Assembly: GCF_014649115.1 (NCBI RefSeq) | Contig: NZ_BMSK01000030.1 | Location: forward strand, 26,201 to 90,200 | Direction: 5' to 3' | Origin: Streptomyces eurythermus | Lineage (GTDB): Bacteria; Actinomycetota; Actinomycetes; Streptomycetales; Streptomycetaceae | Length of the DNA: 64,000 nt | Part shown: one piece after another, positions 9,502-17,553 of the stretch | Numbering within the stretch: position 1 is the first letter of the stretch | How the letters are laid out: every line of letters begins with the position of its first letter | Notes under the pieces: model-generated | The model's database searches: none | What the model was told of the DNA's origin: nothing | The model's input: only the letters and a program-made list of their open reading frames with translations | Program-made: the position numbers and the translations under genes

Positions 9502-10037
9502 TCAGGAGGCGGGCACGCCGGCCGCACCCGTCCCGGTGGTGGTGTTCGGGGAGGGGAAGTGGGGCAGTACCGTCTCGGCGAGTTCTTGGAGGACCTCCTC
9601 CACGGGCCGGTCGCCCGGGCGGAGATTGAACGAGACGTGGGCGACGCCGAGTTCGCCCATCGCGCGCAGATGCTCGACGAGGGCGCGGCTCCCGGTGCGC
9701 AGGCCGAGCCGGATCGGGGTCGCGGCCGTCGCCGGGTCACGGCGGCCAGGTGCCCGAGGTGGGTGAAGGTCTCGAAGACCGAGCCGGCGTCGCCGAATTG
9801 CTCGGGGTCGTAGAGCGGCACGTCCCGTACCCACAGGCCCGCGAAACCCGATGTGTCGGCGAGGCGGGCCAGTTCGGTGTGGCGGGTCAGGTCGGGGACG
9901 CCGAAGGGCTTGCCGGCGGCCTGGCCGGCACGCAGCCGGGTGGCGCCCCAGTCGTTGTCGAGGGGCAGTTCGAGACCCAGGGTCGGCAGGCCCGCGGGGT
10001 TCACGAGCCGGTCCAGGGCGGTAGGAGTGGGGGACAT
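9502..10037 (-). pseudogene. Luciferase-like (LLM) flavin oxidoreductase with internal deletion
   Basis: The first 95 residues (LGLELPLDNDWGATR, LARLADTSGFAGLWVRDVPLYDP, TFTHLGHLAAVT) are the N-terminal barrel strands of an F420/FMN-dependent LLM-class monooxygenase. The next frame then gives the very C-terminus: IRLGLRTGSRALVEHLRAMG, ELGVAHVSFNLRPGDRPVEE and ETVLPHF. The middle of the protein, about 150 residues with the cofactor-binding barrel, is missing and the frame changes at the join near 9745. Family members are about 300-340 residues. The gene cannot be functional. The clean ends suggest a single deletion event. Confidence 0.8.
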
Positions 10038-10158
10038 GGCCAGGGGAGTCTTTCAGCGTCGCGAGGAGGCAGGAGCGGTGGGGGCGCGCACGAGGCGGGG
10101 AGGGACGGCTCGCGCGGGCGGGACCTGCCCTCCGCGCCCGCGCGAGCCGGGGCAACCC

Positions 10159-10190
10159 GGCGGGGCGGCGCGAAGGGGCGCCGCCCCGCC
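10159..10190 (-). terminator. Strong hairpin terminator after the reductase gene block
   Basis: A perfect 13-base stem (GGCGGGGCGGCGC / GCGCCGCCCCGCC) with loop GAAGGG, 23 bases beyond the stop of the aldo/keto reductase on the minus strand. Confidence 0.8.
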
Positions 10191-10213
10191 CGGGCCGGCC
10201 GGTAGGAGCCGGG

Positions 10214-11047
10214 TCAGTTGAGCTGGTCGGGGTGCGGGCCCGTGCGCAGGTCGCGGTCCAGTCCGGCGATCGCGGTCATCTCGTCGTCGGTGAGGGTGAA
10301 GTCGAAGACGTCGAGGTTCTCGCGGATGCGGGCGGGCGTCACCGACTTGGGGATGACGACGTTGCCGAGCTGGAGGTGCCAGCGCAGGACGACCTGGGCG
10401 GGCGACTTGCCGTGGCGGGCCGCGATCGTGGTGATCGCCTCGTCCTTGAGGACGGCACCCTGCGCCAGCGGGCTCCACGCCTCGGTGACGATGCCCAGTT
10501 CGGCGTGGACCGCGCGCAGTTCGCTCTGCTGCAGGCCGGGGTGCAGCTCGATCTGGTTGACCGCCGGGACCAGCTCGGAGTCGGCGAGGAGGCGCTTGAG
10601 GTGGTCGGGCTGGAAGTTCGACACGCCCGCGGCACGGATCCGGCCCTCGGCGACGAGCTTCTCGATGGCCTTCCAGGACTCGCGGTACAGGTCGCGGGCG
10701 GGGGTGGGCCAGTGGATCAGGTACAGGTCGACGTGGTCCAGGCCCAGCTTGGCCAGGCTGGTGTCAAAGGCCTTGAGCGTGGCGTCGTAGCCCTGGTCGG
10801 CGTTCCACAGCTTCGTGGTGATGAACAGGTCCTCGCGGGCGATCCCGGAGTCGGCGAGGGCGCGGCCGACGCCTGACTCGTTCCCGTAGATCGCGGCGGT
10901 GTCGATGCTGCGGTAGCCGGCCTCCAGGGCGGAGCTCACCGCGGCGGTGGTCTCCGCGTCGGGGACCTGGAAGACGCCGAAGCCGAGCTGCGGGATCTCG
11001 ACGCCGTTGTTGAGGGTGACGGTGGGGATGCTGCTGTGCGTTGCCAT
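10214..11047 (-). CDS. Aldo/keto reductase
   Basis: 277 residues, the standard length. NADPH-dependent reductases of this superfamily convert aldehydes and ketones to alcohols in the cytoplasm. The catalytic tetrad is visible: Asp49 and Tyr54 (SIDTAAIYGNE), Lys79 (ITTKLWN) and His112 (LIHWPTP). GVSNFQPDHL and VNQIELHPGLQQSELR are the signature 2 region, and VIPKSVTPARIRENLDVFDF near the C-terminus is the cofactor 2-phosphate clamp. It is the last gene of a minus-strand block (MFS, GlcG-like, SnoaL-like, this gene) and is followed by a terminator. The MarR-type gene divergent from the block may control it. Confidence 0.95.
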   Translation of the reverse strand: MATHSSIPTVTLNNGVEIPQLGFGVFQVPDAETTAAVSSALEAGYRSIDTAAIYGNESGVGRALADSGIAREDLFITTKLWNADQGYDATLKAFDTSLAKLGLDHVDLYLIHWPTPARDLYRESWKAIEKLVAEGRIRAAGVSNFQPDHLKRLLADSELVPAVNQIELHPGLQQSELRAVHAELGIVTEAWSPLAQGAVLKDEAITTIAARHGKSPAQVVLRWHLQLGNVVIPKSVTPARIRENLDVFDFTLTDDEMTAIAGLDRDLRTGPHPDQLN

Positions 11048-11062
11048 GGTGCGGGTGGCCTT

Positions 11063-11419
11063 TCAGGCGGTACGGGTCGTACGGGGGGTCAGGGTGTAGT
11101 GGACGGTCTGGGCGCTGATGAGTCCGTCGCGGAAGACGAACGTGTCGACGCCGTCGGTGACCTCGTGGGTGTCGGTGGTGGCGCTCCACTGAAGGAACAG
11201 CACGTCACCGGCGAACTGCGGGGTCAGCTGCCAGTCGGCGTCCGGCAGATCGGCGAGCAGGGCGCTGATGCCCCGTCGTGCTCCCTCGCGTCCCCTGAGG
11301 GTCCCCTCGGGGGTGAGGAAGACGGCGTCCTCGGTGTAGTTCTGGCTGATCAGGTCGAGGTCGCCGGTGCCGAGCCGGTTGCTGTGGTCGGCGAAGACCT
11401 CCTGCGGAGTGCGGCTCAC
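11063..11419 (-). CDS. SnoaL-like / NTF2-fold protein
   Basis: 118 residues: the N-terminal helix (TPQEVFADHSNRLGTGDLDLISQNYTEDAVFLTPEGTLRGREGARRGI) and alternating strands are typical of the cone-shaped NTF2 fold. Such proteins are small isomerases, hydrolases or binding proteins, and the sequence does not reveal which. The ATG overlaps the stop of the upstream GlcG-like gene (ATGA), so the two are likely co-translated. The start of the next reductase gene is 15 bases beyond this stop. Confidence 0.85.
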   Translation of the reverse strand: MSRTPQEVFADHSNRLGTGDLDLISQNYTEDAVFLTPEGTLRGREGARRGISALLADLPDADWQLTPQFAGDVLFLQWSATTDTHEVTDGVDTFVFRDGLISAQTVHYTLTPRTTRTA

Positions 11420-11850
11420 CGGGCGAGTGCGGCGAGCGCGGCGGTGGCGAAGCCGTGGTCCTGCTCGGGGGCGCCGCCACCGACACCGATCGCGCCGATC
11501 AGCCGGCCGTCGCGGTGGACGGGGATGCCGCCGGCGATGAAGAGCAACGGCTTGTCGAGGGCGGTGGGCAGCGAGTGGAAGAGGCCGCCGGGCTGGACGG
11601 CGTCGACGAGGTCGGCGGTGGGCGCGTTCAGCTGGAGGGCGGTGTAGGCCTTGCGGGTGCTGGTCTCGCCGGAGATCAGGACGGCCCGGTCGTCGCGGCG
11701 GAAGGCTAGCAGGTGGCCGCCCGCGTCCAGGACGGTGACGCTGACCGTCACTCCGGCGGCCTCGGCGGCGCGCCGGGCGGAGTCGACCAGCAGCTCGGCG
11801 TCCCGCGTGGTCAGCGGGGCGACAGGGGCCGGTGCGGTGGTGGTGCTCAC
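11416..11850 (-). CDS. GlcG/HbpS-family heme-binding-like protein
   Basis: 144 residues from a GTG preceded by AAGGA. LLVDSARRAAEAAGVTVSVTVLDAGGHLLAFRRDDRAVL and FIAGGIPVHRDGRLIGAIGVGGGAPEQDHGFATAAL are the two conserved blocks of the GlcG/PduO-C/HbpS fold. In Streptomyces reticuli HbpS binds heme outside the cell and tunes a redox-sensing two-component system. This copy lacks a signal peptide, so a cytoplasmic, different role is more likely. It overlaps the next gene by 4 bases, placing it firmly in the operon with the MFS pump and the two small enzymes. Confidence 0.88.
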   Translation of the reverse strand: MSTTTAPAPVAPLTTRDAELLVDSARRAAEAAGVTVSVTVLDAGGHLLAFRRDDRAVLISGETSTRKAYTALQLNAPTADLVDAVQPGGLFHSLPTALDKPLLFIAGGIPVHRDGRLIGAIGVGGGAPEQDHGFATAALAALAR

Positions 11851-11918
11851 GAGGAATTCCTTCTCGGGAATGTATCGGGGATCTATCGGGGGAACTCGGG
11901 GACAGGACTGGGAGCGGG

Positions 11919-13124
11919 TCAGACCGTTGCCGGGGCGGGCTCGGCCGCCGTGGAGTCGGCGACCACGCGGCTCCCCGTACGGGTGCGCCGGTCCAGGCGG
12001 GCCGCGAGGAAGGCGAGCAGCAGCGCCGTACCGGAGAGGATCGCGCCGACCCAGTTCGGGGCGGTGAAGCCGAGGCCCGCGGCGATCACGACACCGCCGA
12101 GCCAGGCGGCGAGGGCGTTGCCGAGGTTGAAGGCGCCGATGTTTGCGGCGGAGGCAAGGGTCGGTGCGGCGGCGGCCTGGTCGAGCACCCACTTCTGCAG
12201 CGGCGGCACGGTCGCGAAGCCGAGCGCGCCGATCAGGGAGAGCGTGATCGCGGCGAGGATCTTGCTGTGCGCGGTGGCCGTGAACAGCAGGAGGGCGGCG
12301 GTGAGGGCGGCGAGCGCGGTGAAGAGCATCGGCATCAGGGCGCGGTCGGCGAACTTCCCGCCGAGCAGGTTGCCGAGGAACATGCCGATGCCGAACAGGA
12401 CGAGCAGCCAGGTCACAGCGCCTTCGGTGTACCCGGCGACCTCGGTCATCATCGGCGTGATGTAGGTGATCGCGGCGAACACACCGCCGTACCCGAGGAC
12501 GGTCATCGCCATCGCGAGCCAGACCTGGACGTTTCGAAAGGCAGTGAACTCGCCGCGGACGCTCACCGACTCCGGGCGGCCGGTCTCGGGGACGAGCTTG
12601 GCCACACCCAGCAGGCCGATCACGCCCAGCGCGGCGACGAGGGCGAACGTGACGCGCCAGCCGGCGGCCTGTCCGATGTAGGTGCCGCCGGGGACGCCGA
12701 CGATGTTGGCCACGGTCAGTCCCATGAACATCAGGGAGATCGCGGAGGCCTTCTTCTGCGGGGCGACCAGGTCGGCGGCGACGACGGAGCCGATGCCGAA
12801 GAACGCGCCGTGCGCGAGGGAGGCGACGATCCGTCCCGTCAGCATGAGGCCGAAGCTGGGGGCGGCGGCGGAGAGGGCGTTGCCGGCGATGAACAGGCCC
12901 ATGAGGAACATGAGCATCTTCTTGCGGGAGACCCGGGTGCCGAGGACCGTCAGCAGCGGGGCGCCGATCACGACGCCGAGCGCGTAGCCCGAGACCAGAT
13001 AGCCGGCCGTCGGGATGGTGACGCCGAAGTCTCCTGCGACCTGGGGCAGCACACCCATGATCACGAATTCGGTGGTGCCGATCCCGAAGGCCCCGATGGC
13101 AAGGGCCAGGAGCGCGAGGGGCAT
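11919..13124 (-). CDS. MFS efflux transporter (DHA1, AraJ/Cmx-like)
   Basis: 401 residues from the ATG at 13124, seven bases after GGAAGG; an earlier in-frame codon lacks a ribosome site and runs through the operator. LALAIGAFGIGTTEFVIMGVLPQVAGDFGVT is the start shared by sugar and chloramphenicol exporters of the 12-helix DHA1 group. GTRVSRKKMLMFLMGLFIAGNAL is the cytoplasmic loop 2-3 motif, and VANIVGVPGGTYIG is the antiporter motif in helix 5. Exports small molecules using the proton gradient. Substrate unknown. It is divergent from the MarR-family gene, whose operator half-sites flank the shared promoter region, so induction by the pump's substrate is a reasonable inference. Confidence 0.92.
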   Translation of the reverse strand: MPLALLALAIGAFGIGTTEFVIMGVLPQVAGDFGVTIPTAGYLVSGYALGVVIGAPLLTVLGTRVSRKKMLMFLMGLFIAGNALSAAAPSFGLMLTGRIVASLAHGAFFGIGSVVAADLVAPQKKASAISLMFMGLTVANIVGVPGGTYIGQAAGWRVTFALVAALGVIGLLGVAKLVPETGRPESVSVRGEFTAFRNVQVWLAMAMTVLGYGGVFAAITYITPMMTEVAGYTEGAVTWLLVLFGIGMFLGNLLGGKFADRALMPMLFTALAALTAALLLFTATAHSKILAAITLSLIGALGFATVPPLQKWVLDQAAAAPTLASAANIGAFNLGNALAAWLGGVVIAAGLGFTAPNWVGAILSGTALLLAFLAARLDRRTRTGSRVVADSTAAEPAPATV

Positions 13125-13169
13125 GGGAGTACCTTCCAGATGATTGCGTGCGGCGGTTACGTGACACAA

Positions 13170-13243
13170 CAATAGTTGCAGGCGCTGGATAAGTGCAAAC
13201 GGGGTCAACCGTGGTATGCATTAGTCGGCGTGTGCAACTATTG
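13170..13243. promoter_or_regulatory. Inverted 11-base repeats between MFS and MarR genes (likely operators)
   Basis: CAATAGTTGCA at 13170-13180 and its exact reverse complement TGCAACTATTG at 13233-13243 lie in the 146-base divergent region, 52 bases apart. One sits near the start of each gene. MarR proteins usually bind such short dyads next to their own gene and a neighbouring pump. The repeat is seen directly; its use as operator is inferred. Confidence 0.7.
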
Positions 13244-13270
13244 GGAGGATGGTCCGACGAAGGAGACCCG

Positions 13271-13744
13271 ATGACCGCCACCGCCCCCGCACTCACCGCC
13301 CTGGCCCACGGCTGGTGCGCCCTTTCCCTGCTGCACGGTCGGATCGAGTCCCACCTGGAGCACGCCCTCCAGACCGGACATGGCCTGAGCGTGCGTGAGT
13401 ACTCCCTGCTCGACGTGCTCAGCCGCCAGCACGACGGAGAAGGCGGTCACCTGCAGATGAAGCAGGTCGCCGACGCCCTCGTCCTCAGTCAGAGCGCCAC
13501 GACCCGCCTGGTCACCCGCCTCGAGACCCGCGGCCTGCTCGCCCGCTACCTGTGCCCCACCGACCGCCGGGGCATCTACACCGACGTCTCCCAGGAGGGC
13601 CTGACGCTCCTCGAGGAGGCGCGCCCCACCAACGAGGCCGCGCTGCGCGAAGCCCTCACCGAAGCCGCCGAGAACCCGCAGCTCACGCCCCTTGTCCAGG
13701 TGGTCGAGGCCATCCGCACGCCGGCGGTGGTGGCCACAGCGTGA
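13271..13744 (+). CDS. MarR-family transcriptional regulator
   Basis: 157 residues from the ATG after AAGGAGA. The winged helix-turn-helix is clear: LSVREYSLLDVLSRQ, then LQMKQVADALVLSQSATTRLVTRLETRGLLARYLCPTDRRGIYTDVSQEGLTLLEEA, where the SQSATTRLVTRLE segment is the recognition helix and DRRG the wing. MarR dimers repress pumps and detoxifying enzymes until a phenolic or oxidative signal binds. It is divergent from the MFS, GlcG-like, SnoaL and reductase block and most likely represses it. Its stop overlaps the GTG of an oxidoreductase remnant, so it was once the first gene of a two-gene operon. Confidence 0.93.
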   Translation: MTATAPALTALAHGWCALSLLHGRIESHLEHALQTGHGLSVREYSLLDVLSRQHDGEGGHLQMKQVADALVLSQSATTRLVTRLETRGLLARYLCPTDRRGIYTDVSQEGLTLLEEARPTNEAALREALTEAAENPQLTPLVQVVEAIRTPAVVATA

Positions 13745-13850
13745 AGGCCATCGCCCTGAACGCATACGGCGCGGTCCGGACGATCTGCGGTACACCGAGC
13801 CGCCGGACCCGAAGGCCGCGCACGGCGAGGTCCTGACTGAAGCGCATCTG
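13741..13850 (+). pseudogene. N-terminal remnant of a zinc-type alcohol dehydrogenase / quinone reductase
   Basis: GTGA overlap with the MarR stop, then VKAIALNAYGA and, after a frame change near 13775, DLRYTEPPDPKAAHGEVL. This is the first strand pair of medium-chain dehydrogenases (MKAIxLxxYGGPEVLxxxExPDPxPxxGEVLV). About 35 residues remain of some 320, and the rest has been replaced by unrelated sequence. Confidence 0.6.
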
Positions 13851-13872
13851 CCCCTCACATCACAGGAGTCGT

Positions 13873-13996
13873 GTGACCACGGCTTTCGCACAGTCCACGG
13901 AGACTGCCGCTCGTGTCGCCACGGAAGGCCGGGTTATTACCAGGGATCGGCCGGACGCCGATGAGGTCCACAACCCTCGGACCTTGATCGCCGCAC
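13873..13996 (+). pseudogene. Possible N-terminal remnant of an FAD-linked oxidase
   Basis: VTTAFAQSTETAARVATEG followed by RVITRDRPDADEVHNPRTLI resembles the opening of berberine-bridge-type flavoenzymes (GRVITPDDPDYDEARxxWN). It is followed immediately by sequence from another family. A weak call resting on about 30 residues. Confidence 0.35.
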
Positions 13997-14320
13997 TTTC
14001 GGTCAGACAAGGGCGTGTTCCTCAATGGGGCGAAGGTGCGGCCGGCCGGGGACCTGGTGGTGTTCGACGTGAGAATCCCCCATGCCGGTGCCATGACTCC
14101 CCGCCCGGACTCGCCCGAGCTTGACGCGCTGCGCGAGCGAGTTTCGGCCTTTGTCGCCTTCGGCCGAGGCGGTGAACGCACGAGGATGTTCTCGCAGGGG
14201 AACATGAGGCGACAGCGACGTCAGCTCGGCCTTTCCGGGAAGGAGGCGGTGATGGCTGTGGACGGAGGGCATGCGGCTCTCCTCGCCCCACAGGGTGTCC
14301 TTGTGTGGGAGGAGAGTTGA
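13997..14320 (+). pseudogene. C-terminal remnant of a phytanoyl-CoA-dioxygenase-like (2OG-Fe) enzyme
   Basis: The frame has no start but reads RPAGDLVVFDVRIPHAGAMT, then LRERVSAFVAFGRGGERTRMF and a basic tail to a stop. In PhyH-family oxygenases the segment GDLVxFDxRxPHAG carries the distal iron-binding histidine and the arginine that holds 2-oxoglutarate, followed by RxxxxFAFG. The N-terminal HxD half is absent. Confidence 0.6.
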
Positions 14321-14381
14321 GTTCACCGACGCGCAAAGCGCGGCCTGATCGCTTCCGGCGGGGACCTGGTCGGGTGATGCG

Positions 14382-15704
14382 GTGACCAAGTCCGGGAAGC
14401 CACCGGCGCCAGGTGGAGTGCAGCCGGTCGCTCAACCCCTCGGTCGAGCCTGGGTGGCATGGGCGGCCGGCGCGCTGGTCTACGTCATCGCCATCTTCAA
14501 TCGGGGCAGTCTCGGCGTCGCCGGGCCGATGGCCGTAGACCGCCTCGGAATCGACGCCACGGCTCTGGCCACGTTCAGCGCGGTACAACTCGGCGTTTTC
14601 GCCGCCACCCAGATCCCCGTCGGCCTCTTCGTCGACCGCTACGGGCCGCGGAAAATGCTGACCACGAGTCTGTCGGTCATGGCAGCCGGGCAGACGATGG
14701 TGGCCGTCGGTGAGAATTTCTCCACGGTGCTGATCGGCCGCGCCCTGCTGGGCTGCGGTGACGCCATGGTGATGATCAGCGTACTGCGGTTGATCGCCGC
14801 GTGGTTCCCTGCCGCGCGTACTCCCGTTCTCGCCCAGGTCACCATCGTGGCGGGCAGCGCAGGCGGCCTCGCCGCCGCGTCCCCGTTGTCCGCCGCGCTG
14901 CGGGCGTTCGGGTGGGAGCCTGTCTTCTCCTCCATCGCGCTGATGACCGCGTGCATGATCGCCGTGGTATGGCTGACCGTGCAGGACACACCACCCGGCA
15001 GTCCGCTGTCCGGGCCACGCGACGCCGCCGCAGGCGGCACTCTGCGAACCGGCCTGGCCGAGGCGTGGCGGCAGCCTACGACTCAGCTCGGCCTGTGGCT
15101 GATGTTCACGGTTCACTTCCCCGTCCAGGTGTTCGTCCTGCTGTGGGGCTATCCCTTCCTGACCCAGAGCCAAGGGCTCTCCGAGACGACGGCCGGCTAC
15201 GTGACCGCGGTGCCCCTGGTCATGACCATGGCACTCGGCCCTGTGTTCGGCGTCATCTCCGGCCGGCGTCCCCACTGGCGCATGCCCATGGTGCTCGGCA
15301 TCGCGTCGGCCACCACCCTGACGTGGGCCATGGTGCTGTTGTGGCCCGGCGCGCAGGCGCCCCTTCCCGCCCTGTTCCTGCTGGCAACGATCCTCGGCCT
15401 GGGCAACCCGGCTGCGGCATTCGGTCTGGACATCGCGCGCGCCGGCAGCCCGCCGCACCGTGTCGGCGCCGCTTCGGGCATCGCCAACATCGGCGGCTAC
15501 ATAGCTGCCTTGCTGGCCATGATGCTCATCGGCGTTACGCTCGACCACACACACGCCCCCTCCACGGACCCCAGCCCTGCAGACTTCCGCATCGCTTTGG
15601 CCACCCAGATCCTGGTTCAGCTGCTGGGAGTCGGCCTCCTGCTGCGGCGTATACACCGCCGGCCGGGCTCGCCCGCCGAAGGGCCCCACCGTCGATCAAC
15701 ATGA
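14382..15704 (+). CDS. MFS transporter
   Basis: 440 residues from a GTG start. Twelve hydrophobic segments are visible. GLFVDRYGPRKMLTTSLSVMAAG is the conserved loop 2-3 motif, LIGRALLGCGDAMVMISVLRLIAAWFP is typical of helix 4-5, and the second half starts at LGLWLMFTVHFPVQVFVLLWGYPFL. The pattern resembles the nitrate/sugar-phosphate-like and exporter MFS groups, without enough detail to name a substrate. The membrane protein stands between fossil genes and a DUF6817-like gene, which starts 52 bases downstream and could be co-transcribed. Confidence 0.9.
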   Translation: MTKSGKPPAPGGVQPVAQPLGRAWVAWAAGALVYVIAIFNRGSLGVAGPMAVDRLGIDATALATFSAVQLGVFAATQIPVGLFVDRYGPRKMLTTSLSVMAAGQTMVAVGENFSTVLIGRALLGCGDAMVMISVLRLIAAWFPAARTPVLAQVTIVAGSAGGLAAASPLSAALRAFGWEPVFSSIALMTACMIAVVWLTVQDTPPGSPLSGPRDAAAGGTLRTGLAEAWRQPTTQLGLWLMFTVHFPVQVFVLLWGYPFLTQSQGLSETTAGYVTAVPLVMTMALGPVFGVISGRRPHWRMPMVLGIASATTLTWAMVLLWPGAQAPLPALFLLATILGLGNPAAAFGLDIARAGSPPHRVGAASGIANIGGYIAALLAMMLIGVTLDHTHAPSTDPSPADFRIALATQILVQLLGVGLLLRRIHRRPGSPAEGPHRRST

Positions 15705-15755
15705 CGACAAGGACGTACCGGCCGGCCGAGACCATCGCTGAGAGGACACCCGACC

Positions 15756-16322
15756 ATGGCACCAGCCCGGCAACAGTCCCCGGCCGAGAAGCACCGGGCA
15801 GCAATCGAGGCATTTCTGCGCGACCGCGGAGCCGCCCGGATGCCTCATCCGGGCGGCACGCTCCTGGAGCACCTACGGCGCGTTCAGCAGCTGCTGGCCG
15901 AATGGGGGGCGAGTCCCGTCGTCCAGACCGCAGGGCTCTGTCATGCGACCTACGGAACCGACGGCTTCGCACCATCACTGCTGCCCCACACCGACCGAGC
16001 GACGCTCGTCGCCCTGATCGGCGAACCGGCGGAGGCGCTGGTCTACCTGTACGCCAGCTGCGACCGCGCGACCGTCTACCCGCGCATCGACGGCACCACG
16101 GTAGTCGCCTTCCGGGACCGCTTCACCAGCCGTGAGCACCGTCCCACGCCCAGCGACCTGCGGGCGTTTCTCGAGATCACGGCCGCCAACGAACTCGACG
16201 TGCTGGCGCACAACGCGGAACTGGCCAGGCAGCACGGACCCGAACTGTACGGCTTCCTCAAACGGGTCGGCTCGCTGCTGTCCCCGGCCGCACAGGACGC
16301 TGTCGCCCGACGGCTGGCATAG
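15756..16322 (+). CDS. DUF6817 / HD-like hypothetical protein
   Basis: 188 residues. HPGGTLLEHLRRVQQLLAEWGASPVVQTAGLCHATYGTDGF carries a His pair in the arrangement of small HD-fold proteins (H...LxH...AGLxHxxYGTxxF). I believe this is what databases call DUF6817, often found beside biosynthetic enzymes. It continues with a helical C-terminal half (LRAFLEITAANELDVLAHN). Catalysis is not demonstrated. The gene is complete, with GAGAGG ahead of the ATG, and follows the MFS gene in the same direction. Confidence 0.75.
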   Translation: MAPARQQSPAEKHRAAIEAFLRDRGAARMPHPGGTLLEHLRRVQQLLAEWGASPVVQTAGLCHATYGTDGFAPSLLPHTDRATLVALIGEPAEALVYLYASCDRATVYPRIDGTTVVAFRDRFTSREHRPTPSDLRAFLEITAANELDVLAHNAELARQHGPELYGFLKRVGSLLSPAAQDAVARRLA

Positions 16323-16439
16323 GTCTCCGCGCCGACCCGCCCCGCAAGGCGTCCGTCCGGCCGGACGTGCCTCCGTGGGAGGCCGTGGACGCCCTTGGGC
16401 GTCTTGCCGCACAGGAGGGCGGCCGGCTGCGGGCGCTGA

Positions 16440-16800
16440 GGCATGTGGCCGCGGCCGGGCAATCGGTGCTGGGATCGGCGCGGCTTCCGGACCAGGTCGA
16501 GGAGGCTGCGAAATGTTGCGCACACCTGGTTCCCAGTGGCCCGGGTCGCCGGCTTCCTGGACGGTGTCGCCGGCGGCGCCAACCTGGGCGAGGAACTGGT
16601 GGTGTACGGCGACGGGCGGGACGTGACGGTCGCGGAGGGTTTCTGTCCGCACCGCGGTGTCGCGCTGCGGCTCGGCAGGACCCGCGACGGAGCGCTGGAG
16701 TGCCCCGTACCACGGCTGGCTGTTCACTGGGGGAGCGGGCGGTGCACGCGCGTGCCCCCCCTGCCGCCGGGCAGGACCAGCCCGGGACGCCGACCATGAC
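16440..16800 (+). pseudogene. Rieske oxygenase N-terminal remnant
   Basis: NVAHTWFPVARVAGFLDG, then ELVVYGDGRDVTVAEGFCPH and RGVALRLGRTRDGALECP give the first half of a Rieske [2Fe-2S] domain with the CPH ligand pair. The second pair (CxxH, CPYHGWLF) needs a one-base shift at about 16706, where CCCGTACCAC would have been CCCTACCAC. The catalytic mononuclear-iron domain is missing entirely. Family members are about 350-450 residues. Confidence 0.75.
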
Positions 16801-16940
16801 CTCGTCGGCTACCTCACCGGCGACCCGCGCATCGCCGCCGGGCGCCTGGTCGGCGACGCCGTGCGGCGAACGGAGTGCCCCGTACGCGGACAACGCCACC
16901 GCCCTCGTCGCCCGCATCACGTACTGAGGAGACCTCACCG

Positions 16941-17135
16941 ATGGACACCCCGCCCGCCCCTGCTACCGACACCCACGATCAGCACATCATCGACCTGCGT
17001 GCCGCGATCCAGCGCGCCATGCCCCTGCTCAGCTTCGCTGCCGGACGGGAGAGGGCCACCCCCCGGCAGGCCGGTCTGCTGCTGGCCGCCGCCGCCGACG
17101 ACATGACGGAGCTCCTGAACCGCACCGCCCCCTGA
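16941..17135 (+). CDS. Small hypothetical protein
   Basis: 64 residues, ATG preceded by GAGGAG. The sequence is a short Pro/Ala/Thr head then an amphipathic helical body (HIIDLRAAIQRAMPLLSFAAGRERATPRQAGLLLAAAADDMTELLNRTAP). No family recognised. Upstream, at 16800-16927, the text AAGRLVGDAVRR and ADNATALVARITY looks like the end of another gene, perhaps a PP2C-type phosphatase, so this small gene may once have followed it. Confidence 0.55.
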   Translation: MDTPPAPATDTHDQHIIDLRAAIQRAMPLLSFAAGRERATPRQAGLLLAAAADDMTELLNRTAP

Positions 17136-17553
17136 ATCCGGACCTTTGGAGGGCCGCCATGCTCCGCCGCCGTCACCGTGGCGGTGCGCCGGGGCGGATT
17201 TCCGGGTTCGGGTGCTGAGGGCGGGGGAGACGCGGAATGCCGGCGCCGGCAGCGCCGCACATCCTCGGTGATCGACGGTGCGGTCGAGGCCCCCTCCGAC
17301 ACCGTCCAGCAGCTCGCGCAGGTCGGCGGCCGCGGGCTCACCGGCCTGCGCACGTTGGAACACGGCCAGGACCTGCCAAAGGTGGTCCAGCTCCCATCCC
17401 GGCAGCCGGCGGCGCGCGTACGAGGACGCTCGGTTCTCGTACCCGCGGCCGGGCCGTGTGCGCTGGGTCCGTACAGCGGGGGCGCCGTGACGCTGGACCA
17501 CGCCGGCTCAGCGGCCGGATGAAGCATTCGGTGGGTTCAAGGGCCGCCGCAGG
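17136..17553. other. 418-base stretch, no supported gene
   Basis: A minus-strand segment near 17300-17420 reads RRRLPGWELDHLWQVLAVFQ and AADLRELLDGV, coding-like, but has no start, no ribosome site and no family I can name. Confidence 0.4.
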
